The position numbers and the translations under genes are program-made. A stretch of DNA of 64,000 nt, taken from an uncultured Clostridia bacterium. Its GTDB lineage: Bacteria > Bacillota > Clostridia > Christensenellales > Borkfalkiaceae. The notes below the pieces were generated by a model. The model was not told the origin of the DNA, did not search any database, and saw nothing but the letters and a program-made list of their open reading frames with translations. Each line of letters starts with the position of its first letter. The first letter of the stretch is position 1. Shown here piece after piece: positions 13,942 to 21,611 of the stretch. The stretch is taken from assembly GCA_944338165.1 (NCBI GenBank), contig CALVLN010000002.1:62001-126000 (forward strand), given 5' to 3'.

Positions 13942-16900
13942 ATGACCAAGATGACTATCGACGGCAATACCGCCGCCTCGCACGTCGCTTACGCGTTCTC
14001 GGAAGTGGCGGCCATCTACCCCATCACCCCGTCGTCCCCGATGGCAGAATCTGCGGACGAATGGGCGACCCAGGGCAGAGTGAACATGTGGGGGCAGAAG
14101 CTCCGCATCACGGAGATGCAGTCGGAAGGCGGCGCAGCGGGCGCCGTGCACGGCTCTCTCAGCGCGGGCGCTCTCACCACCACGTACACCGCATCCCAGG
14201 GTCTGCTCCTCATGATCCCCAACATGTACAAGATCTCGGGTGAACTTCTGCCCATGGTCATGCACGTTTCGGCGCGCGCGCTCGCCGCGCACTCGCTGAA
14301 CATCTTCGGCGATCATTCCGACGTCATGGCATGCCGTCAGACGGGCTTTGCCATGCTGGCGAGCTGCTCGGTGCAGGAAGTCATGGATCTCGCGCTCGTC
14401 GCGCATCTTTCCACCCTCCGCGCCCGCGTTCCTTTCATCAGCTTCTTCGACGGGTTCCGCACTTCGCACGAAGTGTCCAAGATCGACGTGATCTCCTACG
14501 AAGAAATGAAGGAACTTTTCGATAAGAAAGGCCTCGCAAAAGACGTTGCCGCCTTCAAGGCGCGCGCGCTCAACCCCGAGCACCCCATCCAGAAAGGTAC
14601 GGCGCAGAACGGCGACACGTACTTCCAGAACCGCGAGACGGCAAACAGCTTCTACAACGCGACGCCCGCCATCGTGCAGGAAATGATGGACGAGGTGTCC
14701 GCGCTCACGGGCAGAAATTATCACCTGTTCGATTACGTCGGCGCGCCCGACGCGGAAGAAGTCATCGTCATCATGGGCTCCGGCGCCGAGACGGTGGAAG
14801 AATCCATCAACAAACTCAACGCGCAGGGCAAGAAGTACGGCCTCATCAAGGTCCGCCTCTACCGCCCCTTCGTCTCCGACGCCTTCCTTGCCGCCATCCC
14901 CAAGACCTGCAAGAAGATCGCCGTCCTCGACCGCACCAAGGAGCCCGGCTCGCTCGGCGAACCGCTCTACCTTGACGTCTGCACGGCGCTTCTGGAAAAG
15001 GGCAAGAAGAACATCGAAGTGGTCGGCGGCAGATACGGGCTCGGCTCCAAGGAATTCAACCCTTCCATGGTGCTCGCCGTCTACAAAAACCTCGAGGCAA
15101 AGCAGCCGAAGAATCACTTCACCATCGGCATTTACGAGGACGTCACGCACACCTCGCTCGATTTCTCCGAGAAGTTCGATGCCGCTCCCGCCGGAAGCAC
15201 GAGCTGCAAGTTCTACGGGCTCGGCTCGGACGGCACGGTCGGCGCCAACAAAAACTCCATCAAGATCATCGGCGACCATACCGACATGTACGCGCAGGCA
15301 TACTTCTTCTACGATTCCAAGAAGTCGGGCGGCATCACCGTCTCCCACCTCCGCTTCGGCAAGACGCCCATCCAGAGCGAATACCTCATCGACGCGGCGG
15401 ACTTCATCGCCTGCCACAACCCCTCTTACGTCATCCGGTATGACATGGTCAGCGACCTCAAGGAAGGCGGTTCCTTCCTCCTGAACGCGCCCTGGACGAC
15501 GATCGAAGAACTCAACGCCAACCTTCCTGCCAAGGTCAAGAACCTGCTCGCGAAGAAGAAGGCAAACCTCTACGTCATCGACGCCATCTCCATCGCCGCA
15601 AAACTCGGCCTCAAGGGCAGGACGAACACCATCCTGCAGTCGGCGTTCTTCCTCATCAACGAGCAGATCATGCCGTATGCGGAAGCCGTGGACCTCATGA
15701 AGAAGATGGCGCTCAAATCCTTTGCGAGAAAGGGCGACGCCGTCGTGCAGATGAACTACAACGCCATCGATTCCGCCAAGGAACACCTCGTCAAGATCGA
15801 CATCCCCGCAGACTGGGCGACGACCACGGAAGGCGCGGAAATGGTCAAACTTGCCGACAACGATTACTTCAAGAAGGTCGTGGCGCCCATCCTTGCGCTC
15901 GAAGGCGACAAGCTGCCTTCCTCCGCCTTCAATGCGGACGGATCCGTCCCCACCGGCACGACCAAATATGAAAAGCGCGGCGTCGCCGTCATGGTGCCCA
16001 AGTGGATCAAGGAAAACTGCGTACAGTGCAACCAGTGCTCCTTCGTCTGCCCGCACGCCTGCATCCGCCCCGCCCTCGTTGCGGACGGCGCGGAAAAGCC
16101 CGAAACCTTCGATACCAAGCCCGCGACGGGCATCAAGGGCTACAACTTCCGCATGCAGGTCTCCCCGCTCGACTGTATGGGCTGCGGCGTCTGCGCGGAA
16201 GTCTGCCCCGGCATGAAGGGCAACAAGGCGCTCGTGATGACGCCGTTTGCCGAACTCGAATATACGGAAGCCGCGAACTGGGACTACGCCGTCGAGCTTC
16301 CCGACGTCGACCTTTCCGAAGTCAAGATGGCGGACGTCAAGAAATCGCAGTTCACGCCTTCCCTGTTTGAATTCTCGGGCGCGTGCGCGGGCTGCGGCGA
16401 GACGCCGTACGTCAAGGTGGTCACGCAGCTGTTCGGCGACCGCATGATCATCGCCAACGCGACGGGCTGCTCCTCCATCTACGGCGGCTCCTCCCCTACC
16501 TGCCCGTACACGGTCAACAAGCAGGGCCACGGCCCCGCATGGGCAAACTCGCTGTTTGAAGACAACGCTGAATTCGGCTACGGCATGAGCCTTGCCTACA
16601 AGGCGAGAAGAGACGCCCTCAAGGACAAGGTGGAAGAACTCGCCGCCATGTGGACGGAAGAACCCGAATGCAAAGCCATCCTTGACGCCTGGGTCGCCAA
16701 TATGGACGACGCGGAAGGCAGCAAGAAGACGGCGGCGGCGCTGGTTGCTGACCTTGAAAAGTGCAAGGAAGAATGCAACGGGCACGAGCTCGAACTCGTG
16801 GAAGAGATCCTTTCCGAAAAGGACTGCCTCGTCAAAAAATCCTTCTGGATCATCGGCGGCGATGGTTGGGCGTACGACATCGGTTACGGCGGCCTTGACC

Positions 16901-17481
16901 ACGTGATCGCCAGCGGCGCGGACGTCAACATCCTCGTCCTTGACACCGAAGTGTATTCCAACACGGGCGGCCAGGCGAGCAAGTCCACCCCCATCGGCGC
17001 GGTGGCGAAGTTCGCTTCCTCCGGCAAGCGCATCAAGAAGAAGGACCTCGGCCTCATCGCCACCACCTACGGCTACGTTTACGTGGCGCAGTGCGCGATG
17101 GGCGCGGACAAGGGCCAGCTCGTCAAAGCGCTCAAAGAGGCGGAAGCTTACCACGGGCCTTCCCTCATCATCTGCTATGCGCCCTGCATCAACCACGGCA
17201 TCAACATGACCAAGTCGCAGGCGGAAGAAAAGGCGGCGGTCGACTGCGGCTACTGGCAGCTCTACCGCTACAACCCCGAGCTCAAGGAAAAGGGCGAAAA
17301 TCCCTTCATCCTCGACTCCAAGGATCCCACCGGCGATTACCAGCAGTTCATCCTCGGCGAGACGCGCTACGCTTCCCTCAAGAAGACGCAGCCCGACGTC
17401 GCGGAAGAGCTCTTCCGCGAGACGGAAGAATCGTCCAGAGAACGCCTGGAAGGTTACAAGAAACTGGCGGGAAAAGAATAA
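13942..17481 (+). CDS. nifJ: Pyruvate:ferredoxin (flavodoxin) oxidoreductase
   Basis: A 1179-residue single-chain PFOR, which cleaves pyruvate with CoA to acetyl-CoA and CO2 and reduces ferredoxin; the main pyruvate-oxidising enzyme of anaerobes. Domain order is as expected: thiamine-pyrophosphate pyrimidine domain (AYAFSEVAAIYPITPSSPMAE near residues 16-36), the gamma and CoA-binding parts, a two-cluster ferredoxin domain (CVQCNQCSFVCPHAC from residue 693; CMGCGVCAEVCPG from about 745), and the TPP-diphosphate domain with the proximal-cluster cysteines (CAGCGETPY near 815, GCSSIYGGSSPTCPY). The C-terminal stretch after the last cysteine is present. Single-gene unit with its own promoter and terminator. 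Cytoplasmic. Confidence 0.98.
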   Translation: MTKMTIDGNTAASHVAYAFSEVAAIYPITPSSPMAESADEWATQGRVNMWGQKLRITEMQSEGGAAGAVHGSLSAGALTTTYTASQGLLLMIPNMYKISGELLPMVMHVSARALAAHSLNIFGDHSDVMACRQTGFAMLASCSVQEVMDLALVAHLSTLRARVPFISFFDGFRTSHEVSKIDVISYEEMKELFDKKGLAKDVAAFKARALNPEHPIQKGTAQNGDTYFQNRETANSFYNATPAIVQEMMDEVSALTGRNYHLFDYVGAPDAEEVIVIMGSGAETVEESINKLNAQGKKYGLIKVRLYRPFVSDAFLAAIPKTCKKIAVLDRTKEPGSLGEPLYLDVCTALLEKGKKNIEVVGGRYGLGSKEFNPSMVLAVYKNLEAKQPKNHFTIGIYEDVTHTSLDFSEKFDAAPAGSTSCKFYGLGSDGTVGANKNSIKIIGDHTDMYAQAYFFYDSKKSGGITVSHLRFGKTPIQSEYLIDAADFIACHNPSYVIRYDMVSDLKEGGSFLLNAPWTTIEELNANLPAKVKNLLAKKKANLYVIDAISIAAKLGLKGRTNTILQSAFFLINEQIMPYAEAVDLMKKMALKSFARKGDAVVQMNYNAIDSAKEHLVKIDIPADWATTTEGAEMVKLADNDYFKKVVAPILALEGDKLPSSAFNADGSVPTGTTKYEKRGVAVMVPKWIKENCVQCNQCSFVCPHACIRPALVADGAEKPETFDTKPATGIKGYNFRMQVSPLDCMGCGVCAEVCPGMKGNKALVMTPFAELEYTEAANWDYAVELPDVDLSEVKMADVKKSQFTPSLFEFSGACAGCGETPYVKVVTQLFGDRMIIANATGCSSIYGGSSPTCPYTVNKQGHGPAWANSLFEDNAEFGYGMSLAYKARRDALKDKVEELAAMWTEEPECKAILDAWVANMDDAEGSKKTAAALVADLEKCKEECNGHELELVEEILSEKDCLVKKSFWIIGGDGWAYDIGYGGLDHVIASGADVNILVLDTEVYSNTGGQASKSTPIGAVAKFASSGKRIKKKDLGLIATTYGYVYVAQCAMGADKGQLVKALKEAEAYHGPSLIICYAPCINHGINMTKSQAEEKAAVDCGYWQLYRYNPELKEKGENPFILDSKDPTGDYQQFILGETRYASLKKTQPDVAEELFRETEESSRERLEGYKKLAGKE

Positions 17482-17497
17482 TTTCGCCCGATCAAAA

Positions 17498-17529
17498 AGG
17501 CGGCTCCCTCACGGGAACCGCTTTTTTTT
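17498..17529 (+). terminator. Terminator of nifJ
   Basis: GCGGCTCCC, a four-base loop, GGGAACCGC (one C-A mismatch), then eight T residues, 19 bases after the nifJ stop codon. Confidence 0.88.
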
Positions 17530-17534
17530 GCAGC

Positions 17535-17563
17535 AAAAAAGCCCCTCGCGGGGCTTTTTTTCG
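17535..17563 (-). terminator. Terminator of the small minus-strand gene
   Basis: AAAAAAGCCCC, TCG loop, GGGGCTTTTTTT; touches the stop codon of the gene at 17565. Confidence 0.85.
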
Positions 17564-17564
17564 A

Positions 17565-17996
17565 TCACTTTTTGCTGTACGTGAGGCGGGTAAGCGGCGT
17601 GAGCACCTCGCGGATCTCGGGAGAGATGAGCTTCTGCATGACGCTCTCCGTGTTCTGCACCACGTCGTCGTCGGAAAGCTGCATGACGTTATAGCGCAGA
17701 ACGAGGTATCCGTCGTCGCGGATGAAGGCGGCGAGCCAGACGGAGTTCTCGTTGAAGTTCTGCAGCAGCTCCAGCGCCTGCGGGGTGCGGTCGATCTTGT
17801 CGAATACGAAGTCGACGCCGTACGAGCCGCTTTTAAAGACGACAAAGGAAATAAACACGTCGTCGTCATACCCGTTGATGGAGACGCTGTTCTTTGCCGT
17901 CAGCCTGTCTTCGCCGAGCCCGAACTCAAAATCCAGACCCAGCTGCTTGACGAGAAGCTTGGTAAGTTCCTTCTGTGCTTTTTTCAGATTGATCAT
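17565..17996 (-). CDS. Hypothetical protein, YbjN/sensory-domain-like fold suspected
   Basis: A 143-residue soluble protein that I cannot assign with confidence. ATG at 17996 with GGGAGGAAACT upstream. It has alternating strands and helices (VSINGYDDDVFISFVVF, SYGVDFVFDKIDRTPQALELLQNFNE, SVWLAAFIRDDGYLVLRYNVMQLSDDD), and a C-terminal helix (VLTPLTRLTYSKK). The pattern 'leucine-rich helix, then WLAAFIRDDGYLVLRY' is reminiscent of YbjN-type chaperone-like proteins, where a bound partner is monitored; that is an impression. It is transcribed alone, from a perfect promoter that is present twice. Confidence 0.6.
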   Translation of the reverse strand: MINLKKAQKELTKLLVKQLGLDFEFGLGEDRLTAKNSVSINGYDDDVFISFVVFKSGSYGVDFVFDKIDRTPQALELLQNFNENSVWLAAFIRDDGYLVLRYNVMQLSDDDVVQNTESVMQKLISPEIREVLTPLTRLTYSKK

Positions 17997-18041
17997 AGTT
18001 TCCTCCCGTGGGCCGCTCCGCGGCGTTGATGATATGTCATT

Positions 18042-18070
18042 ATTATATGACGGCACGCCGCATCTGTCAA
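18042..18070 (-). promoter_or_regulatory. Consensus promoter, proximal copy
   Basis: TTGACA, 17 bases, TATAAT, 46 bases upstream of the ATG at 17996. Confidence 0.9.
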
Positions 18071-18150
18071 GTGTGCTTTCATATTTTTTGAAAAAAGCCG
18101 CGCGCGGACATGCCCGCCGCATCAAATGCCCCTCCCCCGAAACAAACCGA

Positions 18151-18179
18151 ATTATATGACGGCACGCCGCATCTGTCAA
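18151..18179 (-). promoter_or_regulatory. Consensus promoter, distal copy
   Basis: Identical TTGACA, spacer and TATAAT in the second copy of the duplication, 109 bases upstream of the first. Confidence 0.85.
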
Positions 18180-18237
18180 GTGTGCTTTCATGTTTTTTTG
18201 AAAAAAGCCGCGCGCGGACATGCCCGCCGCATCAAAT

Positions 18238-18270
18238 GCCCCTCCCCCCGAAACAAACCGAGGGAGGGGC
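18238..18270 (-). terminator. Weak terminator of the glucanase cluster
   Basis: GCCCCTCCC and GGGAGGGGC arms lie 7 bases beyond the GH3 stop codon; the loop is 15 bases and the following T tract is poor, so read-through into the downstream gene is possible. Confidence 0.5.
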
Positions 18271-18276
18271 GCTTTC

Positions 18277-21200
18277 TTATTCCTTTGTCTCCGCGTCGCC
18301 GGCGCTTGCCTTTCGCATCGCGACGATTCGTTTGCCGAGGAACACGCCAAGCGTCACGAAGCCTGCCGCCGCAAGGACGTCCCACGCGATGAGGATGAAC
18401 TTATAATACGCAAACCCGGGGACGAATTCTCTGCCGTGTACGTACCCGTTCATCGCCGCGGAATTGGCGACGGTATAGAGCACGTTCTTGGCGGCGTTGA
18501 GCGCATAGCGGATGTTCGCGTTGCGGTTTTCGCCGGAAGTCAGCCCGTCGTACGTGCCGATGGTGTTCAGCTTGGCGTCGCCGCCCGCCTCCAGCATCTG
18601 CGTGGTATTGCTGATCATATAGTTGCCCGTATCGTAGTCGGTGAGTACGAAGCCGTGGAAGCCGAACTCTTCGCGCAGGACCTGCGTGATGAGGCGGTAA
18701 TTGCCGCCCGCCCAGGTGGCGCCGATGCGGTTGAAGGAGGACATGACGGCAGTCGCCGCGGGCATGGTGGTTTCCTTCATCTCATACCCCGTGATGTTTC
18801 CGTTCTCGTCCTTTACGGGATCGTTGTATTTGACGGTGACGTCGTTCTCCTTGATGGTCAGCTCAAACGGCTTGAGGTAGATCTCGCGCATGGACTGCTC
18901 GTTGAGGAAGGTGATGAGGCCGTTCTGGTCGCGGTGCGTTTCCTGATCGTTGACGGCGTAGTGCTTGATGAAGGCGTACATGCCCTTGCGCGCGGCGCCC
19001 TGCACGGCGTTCTTGCCCATGATGCCGCTGAGGATGGGATCCTCGCTGTAATACTCGAAATTGCGGCCGCTGAACGGCGTGCGATGGATGTTCATCGCGG
19101 GGCCGTACCAGCCGACGACGCCCGCATACAAGCCGTCCTCGCCCACCGCTTCGCCCATCTCGAGGGCGAGCGTTTCATCCCAGGTAGAGGCGAGCATATA
19201 TTCGGTCACCCACGTCATGGAATACAGCCCGTCGCCGATGGGAACGGAGCCGTGCCCGACGACCAGGTTGAGCCCCGCGGGGCCGTCCAGATCGCTCACC
19301 TTGGGCTTGTTGATCGACTTCATCTCGGGCGAGGTGTAGCCGCACTGCGCCACCATCAGCGAAAGCTCGCTTACGGTCAGCTGCTCCAAAAGCTTATCCC
19401 AAGCGGGATCGTTGAAGGATTTTCCGCGCATATCGACGAGGTCGATATCGTGATCCACGCCCAGCGTGACGGGGTCGTTGCTCGCCTTCTTATCCTCGGG
19501 AATGAGCGAGGAGCGCGAGGTGAGTTTATCGAGCAACCCTTCCGGCATCACCGCGCGGAACTGCTTGCCGTTGACCTCGGTGCAGGCGGCGATGTGGGTA
19601 TTCCCCCACGGGTTGCCTCCGGGGCCGGGACAATTGACCGTTGCCTGATCCTCAAGCTTGGCATAGCGCAGCCCGTCGCCGTCCATCTTCGCCCAGTTCT
19701 GCCGCGAAAGATATTCCGAACGGTCGATGAGCGTGGCGTCCGAGAAGAGATTTTGCACGGAAGTATCCTTTTCTTCGTCCGTCACGGTAACGGCGGCGGC
19801 AAAATCGGAAGCGCTCTCGCGCGGGGCGCTCCCCGTGAGGGCAGACGTCTCTACGATCTTGGAAAGATCGACGTCGTAGCCCGCCATGGTCGCCTTCCTG
19901 CGCAGAATGTTGTTGACGGCGGTGTGCGCATCGCTCGCCGCGGTGAGGAAATAATCGCCCGCCTCGAGCAAATATCCGCCCGCACCCGAATCGTCGTAGC
20001 TGACAAACTCGTCAAGGTTGACGGTAAAGGTCACGGGCTCGCTGTCCCCGGGCTGCAGAAGCGCCGTCTTGTGGAAGGCCGCCAGGTTGACCGCCGCCTT
20101 CTCGATGTGATGTTCCTTATCGTACTCGGTATACGGGGACTGATAATAGAGCTGTACGACGTCGCGCCCCGCGCGGTCGCCGTCGTTGCGAACGGTGAGC
20201 GTCACCGTGATATCGCCCGCCGCATCCGGCCCTTCTACCGTATAATCTTCCCATACGAAGCGCGTATACGACTGTCCGTACCCGAAGGGGAAGGTGACCG
20301 TGCTCGCATAATCGTAGTTCCCCACGTCTTTCGTCCCGAGAACGACGTCCTCATAGCGCGTCTCGTAATACTTGTACCCGACGTAGATCCCCTCGTTATA
20401 GGTGACGAAGTAGAAGGGACAGCGCCCCGCGTCCTCGTTGATGTTGTCCGCGCCGCTGCCGTACTGGCCGTTGCTGTACATCACGTCCTCGCCCCAGTAC
20501 ATGATGACGCGCCCCTGCTCGTCGGTAAAGGCGGCGTCGCCGAAGTTCTGCATGGCGGGCGAAGAGAAATTATCGTAGACGAGCGTATCCACGAGGTGCC
20601 CCGAAGCGGAGATCTCCTTGCCGTCCTTATCCTTGCCGCGAAGCATGTAGCCGAGCCCGTAGGTACCCGTTCTGCCCGCGCCGGGGAAGTTGATGACTGC
20701 CTTGATGTTGGGATACGCCGCTTCGTCGAACGTCCAGCCGAGCTCGAACGCGTTGTTGGTATTGACGAGGATGACGACGTTTTGGTACGTCTCGCCGAGG
20801 AAGCGGATGATCTCCTTTTCCTCCTTGTTGAGTTCGAGGTAATGCTCGCCCGCTTCGCCGCCCGATTCCTTCATGTCGCGCGGCTCGTCGCCGCCCTCGC
20901 CGCCCGTGCGGGAGATGACGAACATGGCGATGTTGCTGCGGTCGATGCTCGCCATGACGGCGGAATCGCCCTTGATGACGCTGAGCGGGCATTCGTTGAG
21001 GTTCCAGTCGAATCCGCGCCCGTAGTTGACGACGCCCACGCCGCGCTTGTAGCTGCTGCCCGCGCCCGTCTTGTAAAAGTTCCAGAGCGCCTCGTTGACG
21101 GTGAAGCCCGCCGCTTCAAGCCCCGTCTTCAGATCGGCGGTCAGTTCGAAGCTGCCCGAGCCGGAGCCGGAGCCGCCCGAGACGAGGTCGACGGAGGAAT

Positions 21201-21546
21201 GCCCGTAGAGGTCGATCTGTTCGTTCCCGGCAAGCGGCAGAAACCCGTCGTTTTTGAGAACGGTCGCCCCCTCCTGCGCGATCTCCGCGCAGAGATCCTC
21301 CTCGTACTCATACAATTCCTTGGCGGAATTGAAGGCGCTTTTGACGTAGTTGACGTCCGCGCCGTGCGTCTCCCCGACGATGGAGGAGGGCATGGCCTTG
21401 AGCGCCTGCGTGAGGATGTTGTCGTAGCTGAGCGCGATGGTGTTGATGGCGATGGTCGCGCCGAGCAGCACCGCCATGCCGCCCGCAAGCAGCGGGACGG
21501 CAACCTTATTGGAAAGTTTCTTTTTTGTCTTTTCCTGCTTTTCCAT
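18277..21546 (-). CDS. Membrane-anchored, circularly permuted glycoside hydrolase family 3
   Basis: A 1089-residue GH3 enzyme, most likely a beta-glucosidase. Domain order is reversed from the usual one: an N-terminal membrane helix (about residues 15-39), then the GH3 C-terminal alpha/beta sandwich (from about 70; YGHSSVDLVSGGSGSGS), a fibronectin-III-like domain (FPFGYGQSYTRF followed by a beta-rich stretch to about 560), and only then the TIM-barrel domain, whose nucleophile aspartate is in VLTDYD at about residue 970. Barrel landmarks GPAMNIHRTPFSGRNFEYYSEDP and KHYAVNDQETHRDQN precede it. A second membrane helix lies at about 1047-1072 with a short charged tail. Both ends would be inside and the enzyme outside. 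It is the last gene of the beta-glucan operon and would release glucose from oligosaccharides made by the two GH16 enzymes. Confidence 0.92.
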   Translation of the reverse strand: MEKQEKTKKKLSNKVAVPLLAGGMAVLLGATIAINTIALSYDNILTQALKAMPSSIVGETHGADVNYVKSAFNSAKELYEYEEDLCAEIAQEGATVLKNDGFLPLAGNEQIDLYGHSSVDLVSGGSGSGSGSFELTADLKTGLEAAGFTVNEALWNFYKTGAGSSYKRGVGVVNYGRGFDWNLNECPLSVIKGDSAVMASIDRSNIAMFVISRTGGEGGDEPRDMKESGGEAGEHYLELNKEEKEIIRFLGETYQNVVILVNTNNAFELGWTFDEAAYPNIKAVINFPGAGRTGTYGLGYMLRGKDKDGKEISASGHLVDTLVYDNFSSPAMQNFGDAAFTDEQGRVIMYWGEDVMYSNGQYGSGADNINEDAGRCPFYFVTYNEGIYVGYKYYETRYEDVVLGTKDVGNYDYASTVTFPFGYGQSYTRFVWEDYTVEGPDAAGDITVTLTVRNDGDRAGRDVVQLYYQSPYTEYDKEHHIEKAAVNLAAFHKTALLQPGDSEPVTFTVNLDEFVSYDDSGAGGYLLEAGDYFLTAASDAHTAVNNILRRKATMAGYDVDLSKIVETSALTGSAPRESASDFAAAVTVTDEEKDTSVQNLFSDATLIDRSEYLSRQNWAKMDGDGLRYAKLEDQATVNCPGPGGNPWGNTHIAACTEVNGKQFRAVMPEGLLDKLTSRSSLIPEDKKASNDPVTLGVDHDIDLVDMRGKSFNDPAWDKLLEQLTVSELSLMVAQCGYTSPEMKSINKPKVSDLDGPAGLNLVVGHGSVPIGDGLYSMTWVTEYMLASTWDETLALEMGEAVGEDGLYAGVVGWYGPAMNIHRTPFSGRNFEYYSEDPILSGIMGKNAVQGAARKGMYAFIKHYAVNDQETHRDQNGLITFLNEQSMREIYLKPFELTIKENDVTVKYNDPVKDENGNITGYEMKETTMPAATAVMSSFNRIGATWAGGNYRLITQVLREEFGFHGFVLTDYDTGNYMISNTTQMLEAGGDAKLNTIGTYDGLTSGENRNANIRYALNAAKNVLYTVANSAAMNGYVHGREFVPGFAYYKFILIAWDVLAAAGFVTLGVFLGKRIVAMRKASAGDAETKE

Positions 21547-21611
21547 ATCGATGATCCCCTTTTTAAACTATCTTGGGAGGGGCATGCCCGCCCCTTCCGC
21601 GCATGCTCCCG

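Larger units (their letters stand above)
18042..18261. repeat. Tandem duplication of a promoter-terminator segment (2 x about 110 bp)
   Basis: 18042-18150 and 18151-18261 are near-identical; they differ only by A/G and length changes in one T run and one C run. Each copy holds a full promoter for the minus-strand gene at 17565 and the left arm of the GH3 terminator hairpin. Only the second copy is followed by the right arm (GGGAGGGGC), so the first copy is the added one or the stem was split by the duplication. Confidence 0.95.

Noticed and set aside
13936..17196. A 1086-codon open frame antisense to nifJ
   Set aside because: It is an artefact of high GC content: the plus-strand frame has all PFOR motifs, a promoter, ribosome binding site and terminator, while the antisense frame has none and its protein is a low-complexity mix of Arg, Val, Gly and Asp.
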